This document shows positions 14,232 through 22,140 of a stretch of 37,782 nucleotides of DNA, in pieces. Source of the DNA: Zeimonas sp039807785 (GTDB taxonomy: Bacteria > Pseudomonadota > Gammaproteobacteria > Burkholderiales > Burkholderiaceae_E). The notes below the pieces were generated by a model. It was not told the origin of the DNA. It was given only the letters and a program-made list of their open reading frames with translations, and made no database searches. Position 1 is the first letter of the stretch. Each line of letters opens with the position of its first letter. The position numbers and the translations under genes were made by a program. Location: contig JBDHRX010000014.1 of assembly GCA_039807785.1 (NCBI GenBank), positions 1-37,782 on the forward strand, read 5' to 3'.

Positions 14232-15569
14232 TCATCCGCGCAGTCCGTGGCCCGCGGGGAGGTAGTCGGCCAGGTCGAGCGTCTCCACGCCGGGGATGCG
14301 CTTGCGCCGGAACTCGGTCTCGCGGCCCCAGGGGCGCGTGGCGTCCAGCGCCAGCCGGCCCCAGTGGTCCTTGTGCTCGTCGCGGTAGAAGCCGGGCACG
14401 TCCTCGATCACCATGGTCCGCGTATCGGCACGCCCGCGCGTGAGGAAGGCCCAGACCACTTCCTCCATGTTCTCGATGTCCACGTCCTCGTCGACCACGA
14501 TGCACAGCTTGTTGTAGTCCATGTGCGAGCCCAGCGCGGCCAGCAGCGCGTGCCTGCCGTGTCCTTCGTACTGGGTGCGCAGCTTGATGATCGTGTTCAT
14601 CACCGTCGGGCGGCACGAAACGTCCAGCACGCCCGGCACCTGCGCCCTCAGCGCGCGGAAGATGCGCGCCGCCGTCGCCGCCTCGAGCGGCCGGAGGTCT
14701 TCCTGCGATCCGCAGATGAGCCCGTGGAACACCGCGTTCGGATTCCAGGCGACGTGCGTCACCTCGAACACGTGGTTCTCGCCGACCTCGACGTAGTACC
14801 CCATGAACTCGCCGAACGGGCCTTCGGGCCGCCGCTCATGGGGCACGATGCGGCCCTCGATCACGATGTCGGTCGAGGAAGGCACCCACAGGTCGATGGT
14901 CTTGCAGCGCCGCATGCGCAGCGGGCCGCCGCGCATGGCCGCGGCCAGCGCCAGCTCGTTGCCGTCCGGCGGGAGGGAGACGCAGGCGGCCATGAAGACC
15001 TCCGGCGCGGCGCTGACCAGGATGGCCGCCTCGAGCGGCTGGCCTTTCGCCTCGGCGTTGCGCTGCATGCGCGCGAGATCGTGCGAGCTTCCGAGCCGCA
15101 CGCGCAGTTCGTCGTCCGACACGTACATCGCTCGATGGAACGACAGGTTCGGCACGCCGCTGTCGGGGTCCTTCGCCAGGAAGACGCCCGAGGTGATGTA
15201 AGGGGCGGCGTCGCGTTCGTGGTATGTGAGGATCGGCAGGTCGGCCAACCTGCCGCTTTGCAGGCGCGGCGGGTTCGCATCCTCTTCCGACCAGGCGGTC
15301 AGCGTCGCGGCCAGCTCGATCTCTTCGTCCAGCCGCTCGCAGAAGTTGCGCTGTCCGCAGCGGATGATCTCCTTCAGGCGGTCGTGCTGGCTGTAGACGT
15401 TCATCAGCACCGGCATGCGGTGACCGCGCACCTGCGTGAAGAGCACGGGCTTCGTCGTCTCCTTCTGGAGCTTCGCCGCGACGGCCGCCGCTTCATGGCG
15501 GGGATCCACTTCGCGGTCGATCACCAACAGGTCGCCGCGGGCGCGCAGCTTGGCGAGATAGTGTTGCAT
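14232..15569 (-). CDS. UbiD-family prenylated-FMN-dependent decarboxylase
   Basis: The 445-residue protein is a UbiD/Fdc1-type reversible decarboxylase acting on aromatic or alpha,beta-unsaturated acids with prenylated FMN. Catalytic residues are visible: Arg146 in NLSFHRAM (equivalent to Arg173 of Fdc1) and Glu249 and Glu254 in EGPFGEFMGYY (equivalent to Glu277 and Glu282). Mn/K-binding surroundings such as SSTDIVIEG are also present. The ATG at 15569 has GAGGA four bases upstream. A longer reading would run into the divergent control region. It is the first gene of the minus-strand cluster. A UbiX-type flavin prenyltransferase is needed to make the cofactor and is not in the window. Confidence 0.92.
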   Translation of the reverse strand: MQHYLAKLRARGDLLVIDREVDPRHEAAAVAAKLQKETTKPVLFTQVRGHRMPVLMNVYSQHDRLKEIIRCGQRNFCERLDEEIELAATLTAWSEEDANPPRLQSGRLADLPILTYHERDAAPYITSGVFLAKDPDSGVPNLSFHRAMYVSDDELRVRLGSSHDLARMQRNAEAKGQPLEAAILVSAAPEVFMAACVSLPPDGNELALAAAMRGGPLRMRRCKTIDLWVPSSTDIVIEGRIVPHERRPEGPFGEFMGYYVEVGENHVFEVTHVAWNPNAVFHGLICGSQEDLRPLEAATAARIFRALRAQVPGVLDVSCRPTVMNTIIKLRTQYEGHGRHALLAALGSHMDYNKLCIVVDEDVDIENMEEVVWAFLTRGRADTRTMVIEDVPGFYRDEHKDHWGRLALDATRPWGRETEFRRKRIPGVETLDLADYLPAGHGLRG

Positions 15570-15781
15570 TCGTTCCTCGGCTGGATCCGGACAATGTAGC
15601 GAGGCGGCGCGCGTCGATCTTAGGCTGACGACCGCGAAAACATGCGATTTCGGGACCTTCGCCGCGCCGGGCCGCCCCGCACGAGGCCCCCGATTCGCGC
15701 GGCATGTTTCTTGCATCCCAATCCTGATAACCTTTTGCCGAGCGCCTGCCGGGTCGGGCATGCGTGCAACGGAGAAGCGCG
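15570..15781. promoter_or_regulatory. Divergent control region between ubiD-type operon and AraC regulator
   Basis: This 212-bp space separates oppositely transcribed genes. It holds a perfect inverted pair, AAACATGC at 15638-15645 and GCATGTTT at 15702-15709, with partly matching flanks (GATTTCGGG and CCCCCGATTC). A TACATT hexamer on the minus strand at 15598-15593 could be the -10 of the decarboxylase operon. The pair could bind the AraC-type protein as a loop, which is inferred. Confidence 0.45.
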
Positions 15782-16891
15782 ATGCGAATCCCCATGCGGG
15801 TGCCCACGGCACCGGACCAGCTCGCGGCGCCCCCCATCGACGACGGCTTGTTCAGGACCCGCCTGGCGGGCCGGCACTCGCGCACGTCCGAGGCCTTCAA
15901 CGTGCTGCGCGCCGAGTCGGCGCGGCCGGCGTGGTCTCCGGGCGAGCGCGGATCGACCTATGGGCGCGTCATCCCCGTGTCGGCCGACGCCTCGGAAGGC
16001 TACTGGGAGCTCATCAGCATTCGCGACGAGGTGCTGCTCAGCATCTCGAACTGCAACTACGCGCAGCAGCGGATCGAAAGCGTGTTGCCGGAGGGCCTGG
16101 TCGAGTTCCATTTCATGGTCACCGGCCCCGTCACGGCGGATTTCTCCGAGGCCGGCCAGGTGCGCATCGCTTCGCCCAACCTGACCGTCGTGCACCCGGG
16201 CATGGACATGCACTACCGCGTGTCCTGTGGCCCCGGCGAGTGGCGCTCGGTCGGCGTGCACCTCTCGCGCGAGTACTTCAACCGGTTCCTTGCCGCCTCG
16301 GTGCCCGAGGGGGCGATCGCGCGGACGATCCCGGAAGTGGCGCACGACCAGATCGTCTGCCACCAGATGGCGCTCAACGTCGCCGCGCTCGATGCGGTCG
16401 AGAAGCTCGTCGAGAACCCCTACCAGGGCATGCGGCGCCTGCTCTACGCGGAGGCCAAGGCCAACGAGATCTGGTGCGCGATGGTCGACCTGTGGCAGGG
16501 CTCCGTGGAGAGCCCGATCAGCTCCGAAGTGTTCTCGGCGCGCGACCTCAGGATGATCGAGAAGGCGCGCGACATCATCCTGGCCGACCTTTCGAAGGTG
16601 CCCACCATTCCGGAGCTGGCGCGCAGCGTCGGCACCAACACCTCCAAGCTCAAGCGCGGCTTCAAGCTGCTCTACGGCATGACCGTGTTCGAGTTCGGCC
16701 ATCGCCAGAGGATGAACCGCGCGATGAAGATGCTGGCCCACCAGCGCCTGCCGATCACCGAGGTGGCCTTCGCCTGCGGCTACCAGCACCAGACCAGCTT
16801 CTCGACCTCGTTCAAGGAATGCTTCGGCGTGTCGCCCAAGGAAGTGCGGCGCATGCCCGGTTCGGGTTCCTTCGCTAAGCGATTTGATTGA
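15782..16891 (+). CDS. AraC-family transcriptional regulator (PchR-like)
   Basis: The 369-residue protein has an N-terminal sensing half and a C-terminal double helix-turn-helix of the AraC/XylS type over about residues 265-365. Marks are IPELARSVGTNTSKLKRGF, LYGMTVFEF, ITEVAFACGYQHQTSFSTSFK and the terminal GVSPKEVR. The C-terminal half resembles PchR-type regulators. The ATG at 15782 is chosen because GGAG lies seven bases upstream. A GTG 18 bp earlier lacks a site. Its position, divergent from the decarboxylase operon and directly before the dehydrogenase genes, suggests it controls both arms. The final codons overlap copy B of the shared 38-bp element. Confidence 0.9.
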   Translation: MRIPMRVPTAPDQLAAPPIDDGLFRTRLAGRHSRTSEAFNVLRAESARPAWSPGERGSTYGRVIPVSADASEGYWELISIRDEVLLSISNCNYAQQRIESVLPEGLVEFHFMVTGPVTADFSEAGQVRIASPNLTVVHPGMDMHYRVSCGPGEWRSVGVHLSREYFNRFLAASVPEGAIARTIPEVAHDQIVCHQMALNVAALDAVEKLVENPYQGMRRLLYAEAKANEIWCAMVDLWQGSVESPISSEVFSARDLRMIEKARDIILADLSKVPTIPELARSVGTNTSKLKRGFKLLYGMTVFEFGHRQRMNRAMKMLAHQRLPITEVAFACGYQHQTSFSTSFKECFGVSPKEVRRMPGSGSFAKRFD

Positions 16892-16906
16892 TAGGAATCC
16901 GGCAGC
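16869..16906 (+). promoter_or_regulatory. Shared 38-bp element, copy B (upstream of aldehyde dehydrogenase)
   Basis: It matches copy A at 30 of 38 positions and points toward the aldehyde dehydrogenase gene. It overlaps the stop codon of the AraC gene. The 3' end lies 38 bp before a TATATG hexamer at 16944-16949, the same spacing as copy A to TAGAAT. No -35 consensus is present, as in activator-dependent promoters. Confidence 0.55.
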
Positions 16907-16943
16907 CCGTCGCCCGGCGCGCGTGCCGGCGCGACGCGGCGCT

Positions 16944-16949
16944 TATATG
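16944..16949 (+). promoter_or_regulatory. Candidate -10 hexamer of the aldehyde dehydrogenase gene
   Basis: TATATG stands out in a GC-rich gap and lies at the spacing from the shared element that is also seen at the ABC operon. The leader would then be about 85 nt long. No -35 match is visible. Confidence 0.35.
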
Positions 16950-16963
16950 CTGAACGAGACGCC

Positions 16964-17016
16964 GGAGGTGCTTCCGGAAGGTGCTTCCGAGAGAGGCTTC
17001 GGGAGCGGCTTCCGGC
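16964..17016 (+). repeat. Short GGTGCTTCCG-type repeats in the dehydrogenase leader
   Basis: Two nearly adjacent copies of GGTGCTTCCG, then GGCTTCGGGA and GGCTTCCGGC, fill the 5' leader just before the ribosome site. The copies are partly self-complementary (CTTCCGGAAG) and could fold in RNA. Confidence 0.5.
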
Positions 17017-17041
17017 GTTCCGTCCAGTCCGCGAGGAAGCA

Positions 17042-18463
17042 ATGACAGTCATGGAAGCCCGCAATCCGCGCACCGGCGCGGTCGACTACCGGTTCGATGC
17101 GACCAGCCCGGAACAGGTCGAGGCCGTGGTGGCGGCGGCCCGGCGCGCGCAGCAGCCGTGGTTCTCGAAGGGACTCGCGCACCGCATCTCGGTGCTGCAG
17201 GCGTGGGCCGAATCGCTGGAAAGGCACGAGGCGTCGATCGCCGCGGCGTTGGCGGTGGACACCGGCCGTACCCGCATATCGCACGAGGAAGTCGGGGCGG
17301 TCGTGCATTTCATACACGGCTTCTGCGATGCCGCGCCCAACGTGCTGGCCGAGCCGTTCCGCAAGTTCACGAACAACCCGGACGTGGTGTTCAAGACCAA
17401 CTTCATCCCCTACCCCGTGGTCGGCGTGGTGAGCCCCTGGAACTTTCCGCTCGTGCTGGCGTTCATCGACGCGATCGCGGCGCTGGTCGCGGGCGCCGCG
17501 GTGGTCATCAAGCCCAGCGAAGTGACGCCGCGCTTCGTCGAGCCGCTGCAGAAGTCGATCGACGAGGTACCCGGTCTCGAAGGCGTCATCTCGCTGGTGC
17601 GCGGCGGCGCCGAGACCGGCAAGGCCGTGATCGCCCACTCGGATGCCGTCGTCTTCACCGGCAGCGTCGCGACCGGTCGCAAGATCGCGGTGGCCGCCGC
17701 GGAGGCGTTCATCCCGGCGTTCCTCGAGCTCGGCGGCAAGGATCCGGCCGTGGTGCTCGCGGGCTCGGATGTCGAGCGCGCCGCCACCAGCATCCTGCGC
17801 AGCGCCATGTACAACACCGGACAGGTTTGCTACAACATCGAGCGCGTCTACGTGCACGAGTCGATCCACGACGCGTTCGTGGAGAAACTGCGGACGAAGA
17901 TCGGCTCCCTCAGGCGCAGCCGCCAGGCGGGCGACGGCGGCCACTACGGCCCCTTCATCCATGGCCCGCAGGCCGACCGCGTGGCCGCCAGCCTGCGTGA
18001 CGCGGTCGAGAAGGGCGCGCGCATTCTCACCGGTGGCGTGATCGACCGCAGCGAAGGCGGCGTCTGGCTCGACCCGACGCTGGTGGTCGATGTCGACCAT
18101 GGCATGAAGCTCATGACCGAGGAAACCTTCGGGCCGGTGCTGCCCGTGATGAAGTTCGCGACCGAGGACGAAGCCGCGATGCTGGCCAACGACACGATCT
18201 ACGGCCTGTCCGGCGCGGTATTCGGCCCCGACACGCACACGGCGGGCGACTTCGCGCTGCGCGTCTACGCGGGCGGGGTCAGCATCAACGACACCGAGCT
18301 GCCGCGCGGCATGATGTTCGACGGCGAGAAGACCGCTTTCCGCTGCTCCGGCATGGGCGGCTCGCGCTACGGCGCGACGAGCATCCTGCGCTACGTGCGC
18401 AAGCGCGCGCTGATGGCCAACGAGGGCGGCATCAAGCTGCTGGACGCGCTCGAGGAAGCCTGA
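17042..18463 (+). CDS. NAD(P)-dependent aldehyde dehydrogenase
   Basis: This 473-residue member of the aldehyde dehydrogenase superfamily oxidises an aldehyde to a carboxylic acid. The catalytic set is complete: Asn134 in PWNFP, Lys157 in IKPSE, Glu229 in LELGGKDP and Cys263 in GQVCYN. VFTGSVATGR is the cofactor loop and EETFGPVLPV the conserved C-terminal segment. ATG at 17042 has GAGGA upstream. The next gene starts 19 bp after its stop, so the two form an operon. The substrate cannot be read from sequence. An aldehyde produced by the amine oxidase or the flavoprotein of this cluster is a reasonable guess. Confidence 0.93.
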   Translation: MTVMEARNPRTGAVDYRFDATSPEQVEAVVAAARRAQQPWFSKGLAHRISVLQAWAESLERHEASIAAALAVDTGRTRISHEEVGAVVHFIHGFCDAAPNVLAEPFRKFTNNPDVVFKTNFIPYPVVGVVSPWNFPLVLAFIDAIAALVAGAAVVIKPSEVTPRFVEPLQKSIDEVPGLEGVISLVRGGAETGKAVIAHSDAVVFTGSVATGRKIAVAAAEAFIPAFLELGGKDPAVVLAGSDVERAATSILRSAMYNTGQVCYNIERVYVHESIHDAFVEKLRTKIGSLRRSRQAGDGGHYGPFIHGPQADRVAASLRDAVEKGARILTGGVIDRSEGGVWLDPTLVVDVDHGMKLMTEETFGPVLPVMKFATEDEAAMLANDTIYGLSGAVFGPDTHTAGDFALRVYAGGVSINDTELPRGMMFDGEKTAFRCSGMGGSRYGATSILRYVRKRALMANEGGIKLLDALEEA

Positions 18464-18482
18464 GCGTCCGGCGGGGAACATC

Positions 18483-20516
18483 GTGACCCGATCGGCCGAC
18501 GCACCGAGCCCTGTGAAACACGGCGGCGGCTCGCCGCTGCTGGAACCCGTCACCATCGGCGGACTCGAGCTCCGCAACCGGATCGTCCTGACCGGACATA
18601 CCGATCACCTGAACGTGCGCGGGTACCCGACGCCCGACGGGATCGAGTACCTGAGCCGGCGCGCGCGCGGCGGGGTCGGGTTGATCATCACCGGCGACAC
18701 GCCGGTGCACGAGACCGCCGTGGCGTATGGCCACGTGCCCGTGGGGCAGATGAACTCGCCGGAGGCGTTGAGCGCCTTCAGGCAACTGGCGCGCGGCGTT
18801 CACGAGCACGAAGCAGCCATCCTGGCGCAGCTGAATCACTGCGGCGGGCAGGCGGCGAACGACTTCGTCTCGGAGCGGCCGGCATGGGCGCCGTCGGAGA
18901 TGCGCGGGCTGCTGTCGAACCACGTCGCGCATGCGATGTCGATCGCGGAGATCGAGGAGCTGGTCGAGGCGTTCGGTTCCGCGGCGGCGAAGTTCCGCCG
19001 TGCCGGGTTCGACGGCGTGGAGCTGCACGGCGGCAGCGGCTACCTGGTTCAGCAATTCCACTCCCCGCTGACGAATCGGCGCACCGACGCCTATGGCGGC
19101 TCGCTGGAGAACCGGACGCGCTTCGCCCGCGAGATCATCGCCCGGATCCGGGCCTGCACCGATCCGGACTTCGTCATCGGATACCGCCACACCGTGACCG
19201 AGATGGTACGGGGCGGCTACGACGCGGACGAAGGCGTCGCGATCGCGAAGATCCTGGCGGGTTCGGGCGCACTGGCCTTCGTTTCGGTCGTCAGCGGCAG
19301 CCACGAGTCCTACCAGCACCATATTCCGAGCAATTTCGTCGGGCCGGGCGTTCCGGCGCAGAAGGCGCGCCTCGTCAAGGAGGCGATCGACATCCCGGTC
19401 ATCGCCGCCGGCCGTGTCCAGGACCCGTCGATCGGCGAGCAGCTGCTTCGGTCCGGCGGCGCGGACCTGGTCGGGATGGCCCGGGCGTTGATCGCGGATC
19501 CCGATCTGCCCCGGAAGCTCGCACGAGCGCACGAGCGCCGTGAAATCAGGCCGTGCGTGGCGCTCAACTACTGTGTCGCCAGGGTGCACGCGATCGCGCC
19601 GATACGGTGTGCCGTGAACCCCGACGCGGGACGCGAGCTCGTGAGCAACCCGGACGCGACACACGTGACCGGGCGCTCGATGCTCGTGATCGGCGGCGGG
19701 CCGGCCGGCCTGGAAGCCGCGTTGACCGCGAACGAGCTGGGGGCGCGCGTGCGCCTCGTCGAGCAGCGCGATCGGCTCGGCGGTGCCGTGCTCGATGCGA
19801 CTCGGTTCGCATCGAAATCGGAATGGTCGAGACTGGTCGATCACTACCGTTACCGGTTGGAGGCTTCTTCGGTCGACGTCGTGACCGGCAAGACCGTATC
19901 GGACCCGGCGGAACTGGCCGGGTACGACCTGGTCGTGCTCGCGACGGGCTCCGTGTGGCAGGCGTCGTTGGGCGGAGACCGGGCGCTGGGTTCCTCGCCG
20001 GACCCGGGCGCGCTGCTCGGCGCCACGATGTGGCCGGCCGACGAGCTCGGGGCCGTGGGGAGCGGCACTGTCGTGCTGGTGGAGTCCGGGCCGGACGATT
20101 TCGTCGCGGCGACCTTGCTGGCGCAGCTCGCGAGCGAGCGCAGGAAGGTCGTCGCGGTGACGGCGAACCGGGAGTTCGGCGAGGGCATGGACGTTCCGTC
20201 GGTCCACGCGCTCAGGGAGATCTGCGAGGCGTGGCCGGTGCCTCGTTACGGCCAGTCACGCATCGCCGAGATCCGGGGGTCGACCGTCGTCGTCCAGAAC
20301 CGGGCCATGCGGCGATCGTTCGAGATCGAAGACGTGCGGCTCATCCTGGGCGGAGTCAGGCGCAGCCACGTACCGGGCGCCCTGGCGGGTTCCATCGATG
20401 GCAAGCGGGTCCTCACCATCGGCGATGCCTCCGCGCCTCGGGGCCTCGCGCAGGCGATCAGAGAGGGGCGACGCGTGGTCGAGGCACTGGCCCGGCGCGA
20501 GCCGATGCGAAGCTGA
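18483..20516 (+). CDS. Old-yellow-enzyme-type FMN/FAD oxidoreductase (TMADH/2,4-dienoyl-CoA reductase-like) with altered Fe-S motif
   Basis: The 677-residue protein has the two-part layout of trimethylamine dehydrogenase, histamine dehydrogenase and 2,4-dienoyl-CoA reductase: an FMN TIM barrel (about 18-350), then a dinucleotide-binding half beginning MLVIGGGPAGLEAAL (about 400). TDAYGGSLENRTRF and VIAAGRVQDP are typical barrel motifs. The 4Fe-4S motif between the halves should read C-x2-C-x2/3-C-x11/12-C. Here Cys358, Cys364 and Cys376 are present but the second position is Leu361. The cluster may therefore be three-ligand, have another ligand, or be absent, which would alter electron flow. 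It follows the aldehyde dehydrogenase by 19 bp. It might demethylate or reduce an amine or unsaturated intermediate. Confidence 0.88.
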   Translation: MTRSADAPSPVKHGGGSPLLEPVTIGGLELRNRIVLTGHTDHLNVRGYPTPDGIEYLSRRARGGVGLIITGDTPVHETAVAYGHVPVGQMNSPEALSAFRQLARGVHEHEAAILAQLNHCGGQAANDFVSERPAWAPSEMRGLLSNHVAHAMSIAEIEELVEAFGSAAAKFRRAGFDGVELHGGSGYLVQQFHSPLTNRRTDAYGGSLENRTRFAREIIARIRACTDPDFVIGYRHTVTEMVRGGYDADEGVAIAKILAGSGALAFVSVVSGSHESYQHHIPSNFVGPGVPAQKARLVKEAIDIPVIAAGRVQDPSIGEQLLRSGGADLVGMARALIADPDLPRKLARAHERREIRPCVALNYCVARVHAIAPIRCAVNPDAGRELVSNPDATHVTGRSMLVIGGGPAGLEAALTANELGARVRLVEQRDRLGGAVLDATRFASKSEWSRLVDHYRYRLEASSVDVVTGKTVSDPAELAGYDLVVLATGSVWQASLGGDRALGSSPDPGALLGATMWPADELGAVGSGTVVLVESGPDDFVAATLLAQLASERRKVVAVTANREFGEGMDVPSVHALREICEAWPVPRYGQSRIAEIRGSTVVVQNRAMRRSFEIEDVRLILGGVRRSHVPGALAGSIDGKRVLTIGDASAPRGLAQAIREGRRVVEALARREPMRS

Positions 20517-20529
20517 GCGGCGGCCGGAT

Positions 20530-20558
20530 GGCCGGCCGGGGCAGGCACGCCGGCCTTT
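20530..20558 (+). terminator. Possible intrinsic terminator after the flavoprotein gene
   Basis: GGCCGGC (20530-20536) and GCCGGCC (20549-20555) form a 7-bp GC stem followed by TTT. The T-run is short, so termination strength is doubtful. A second small hairpin, TGCCATC-TTC-GATGGCA, lies at 20564-20580. Confidence 0.4.
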
Positions 20559-20657
20559 CCCGATGCCATCTTCGATGGCACGATCCGTCTCTGCCATTGC
20601 CGGCCCGGGCTTCGCCGTCCCCGGCCGCCTCGAACCTCCGGTCTGCCAAGAACGCGC

Positions 20658-20996
20658 ATGCCCATCGAAATCGCCAAGACCGTCGGGCTGTTCCTCGCCA
20701 CGGCGCTCGCCGAGATCCTCGGCTGCTACCTGCCCTACCTCTGGCTCAGGCAGGGCAAGTCCGCCTGGCTGCTCGTGCCCGCCGCGCTCAGCCTCGCCGT
20801 GTTCGCCTGGCTGCTCACCCTGCATCCCCAGGCCGCCGGCCGGGTCTATGCCGCCTACGGCGGGGTCTACATCGGTGTCGCCTTGCTCTGGCTCTGGGCC
20901 GTCGATTCCGTGCGGCCCACGACGACGGACTGGCTCGGGGTGGGCCTGTGCTTCCTGGGCATGTGCGTCATCATGTTCGGGCCGAGGCCGGCCTGA
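20658..20996 (+). CDS. ynfA: YnfA family (UPF0060) small membrane protein
   Basis: The 112-residue protein matches the YnfA family in length and motifs: LATALAEILGCYLPYLWLR, the LTLHPQAAGRVYAAYGGVYIGVAL region, and DWLGVGLCFLGMCVIM near the end. Four membrane helices are expected. The family is related to small multidrug resistance transporters, and some members have been linked to efflux. The ATG at 20658 has no strong ribosome site. It stands alone between the catabolic operon and the AEC carrier. Confidence 0.93.
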   Translation: MPIEIAKTVGLFLATALAEILGCYLPYLWLRQGKSAWLLVPAALSLAVFAWLLTLHPQAAGRVYAAYGGVYIGVALLWLWAVDSVRPTTTDWLGVGLCFLGMCVIMFGPRPA

Positions 20997-21009
20997 GAAG
21001 ATCCGTTCG

Positions 21010-21033
21010 GCACGAGAATCCCTGAGCTCGTGC
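21010..21033. other. Stem-loop between ynfA and the AEC carrier gene
   Basis: GCACGAG and CTCGTGC form a perfect 7-bp stem with a 10-base loop. No T-run follows, so it is not a standard terminator. Confidence 0.4.
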
Positions 21034-21055
21034 GCTGATCACCCGCTACCCCACC

Positions 21056-21967
21056 ATGCTCGTCGTCGAACGCATCCTCTCGATCATCCTGCCGGTGTTC
21101 ATCACGATCGCGCTCGGCTACGGCTATGGGCGCTGGCGCGGCGAGGCGGTCCGCGCCGAGATGGCGGCGGTGAACCGCATCAGCATCGACGTGCTGTGCC
21201 CGTTCCTGGTGCTCACCGCGTTCGCGTCGAAGGACTTCGATCTTCCGGCCAATCTCAACCTGATCGTCGCCGGCATCCTGGTCTCGCTGGGGTCGGGGCT
21301 GCTGGCCTGGCCGGTGGCGCGCCTGCTGGGCTACGACGCGCGCAGCTTCGTGCCGCCGATGATGTACAACAACTGCGGCAACATGGGCCTGCCGCTCGCC
21401 GCGCTGGCCTTCGGGTCGGCCGGCCTGCCGGCGGCGGTGGCCCTGTTCATGGCCGGCAGCCTGGTCTACTTCTCGGTCGGCATCAAGATCATCGAGAGCG
21501 GGCGCGGCGGCGGCGGCCGCACGTCGTGGAAGTTCCTCACCAGCCCGATGATGCTGGCGATGCTCGCGGGCATCGTGCTCGCCGCGACGCGGGTCGCGAT
21601 TCCCGCCGGGCCGTTCGAGTCGATGCGGATGCTCGGCGAGGCCTGCATCCCGCTGATGCTCTTCGCGCTCGGCGTGCGGATGCTGGACGTGAGCTTCAAG
21701 AGCTGGCGCATCGGGCTGGTCGGCGCGCTGGTCTGCCCGCTGTCGGGCATCGCGGTCGCGTGGCTGCTCGACGGCCTGTTCGCGTTCAGCGCCGACCAGC
21801 GCGGGCAGCTCTATCTGTTCGCCGCCCTGCCGCCCGCGGTGCTGGGCTATCTCGTCGCCGAGCAGTTCGGGCAGGAGCCCGACAAGGTGGCCGCGATCGT
21901 GCTGCTCGGCAACCTTGCCTCGATCGTGTTCGTGCCCCTCGGCCTGTGGCTGGGCCTGGCCGGCTGA
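21056..21967 (+). CDS. AEC (auxin efflux carrier) family transporter
   Basis: The 303-residue integral membrane protein has about ten hydrophobic segments in two halves, as in the AEC/Mem_trans family. MMYNNCGNMGLPLA is the characteristic NCGNxGxP motif in the crossing region, and ACIPLMLFALG is its counterpart in the second half. Bacterial members move small organic acids such as malate or malonate. No ribosome site is evident at the ATG at 21056. The stop codon is part of the first unit of a 12-bp tandem repeat. Confidence 0.88.
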   Translation: MLVVERILSIILPVFITIALGYGYGRWRGEAVRAEMAAVNRISIDVLCPFLVLTAFASKDFDLPANLNLIVAGILVSLGSGLLAWPVARLLGYDARSFVPPMMYNNCGNMGLPLAALAFGSAGLPAAVALFMAGSLVYFSVGIKIIESGRGGGGRTSWKFLTSPMMLAMLAGIVLAATRVAIPAGPFESMRMLGEACIPLMLFALGVRMLDVSFKSWRIGLVGALVCPLSGIAVAWLLDGLFAFSADQRGQLYLFAALPPAVLGYLVAEQFGQEPDKVAAIVLLGNLASIVFVPLGLWLGLAG

Positions 21968-22012
21968 AGGGCTGGTCGGAGGGCCGGCTGAAGGGCCGGC
22001 TGAAGGGCCGGC
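21958..22012 (+). repeat. 12-bp tandem repeat at the AEC stop codon
   Basis: About four and a half copies of GGCCGGCTGAAG run from inside the last codons of the AEC gene across its stop. The second copy (21970-21981) is degenerate. Each unit carries TGA or a derivative. Confidence 0.75.
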
Positions 22013-22140
22013 GGCGCCGGCGCGATGCCCGGTGTCGTGCCGGGCGGGGGCGCGCCGAACCGGCACCGGGCCGGACGACAGGGGGCGCGAGCGGGCTGGC
22101 GTATCCTGTGGCGATCGTCGATGGACCGAAGGAGCCCGCC

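Noticed and set aside
15590..15680. Third copy of the 38-bp element before the decarboxylase operon
   Set aside because: I compared the expected position on the minus strand. Only short scattered matches were found, no better than chance.
16964..17016. CRISPR-like or IS-end repeats
   Set aside because: Units are too short, adjacent and unspaced, with no cas genes or transposase near.
20564..20580. Second intrinsic terminator after the flavoprotein gene
   Set aside because: The stem TGCCATC/GATGGCA is perfect, but no T-run follows, so I mention it only in passing.
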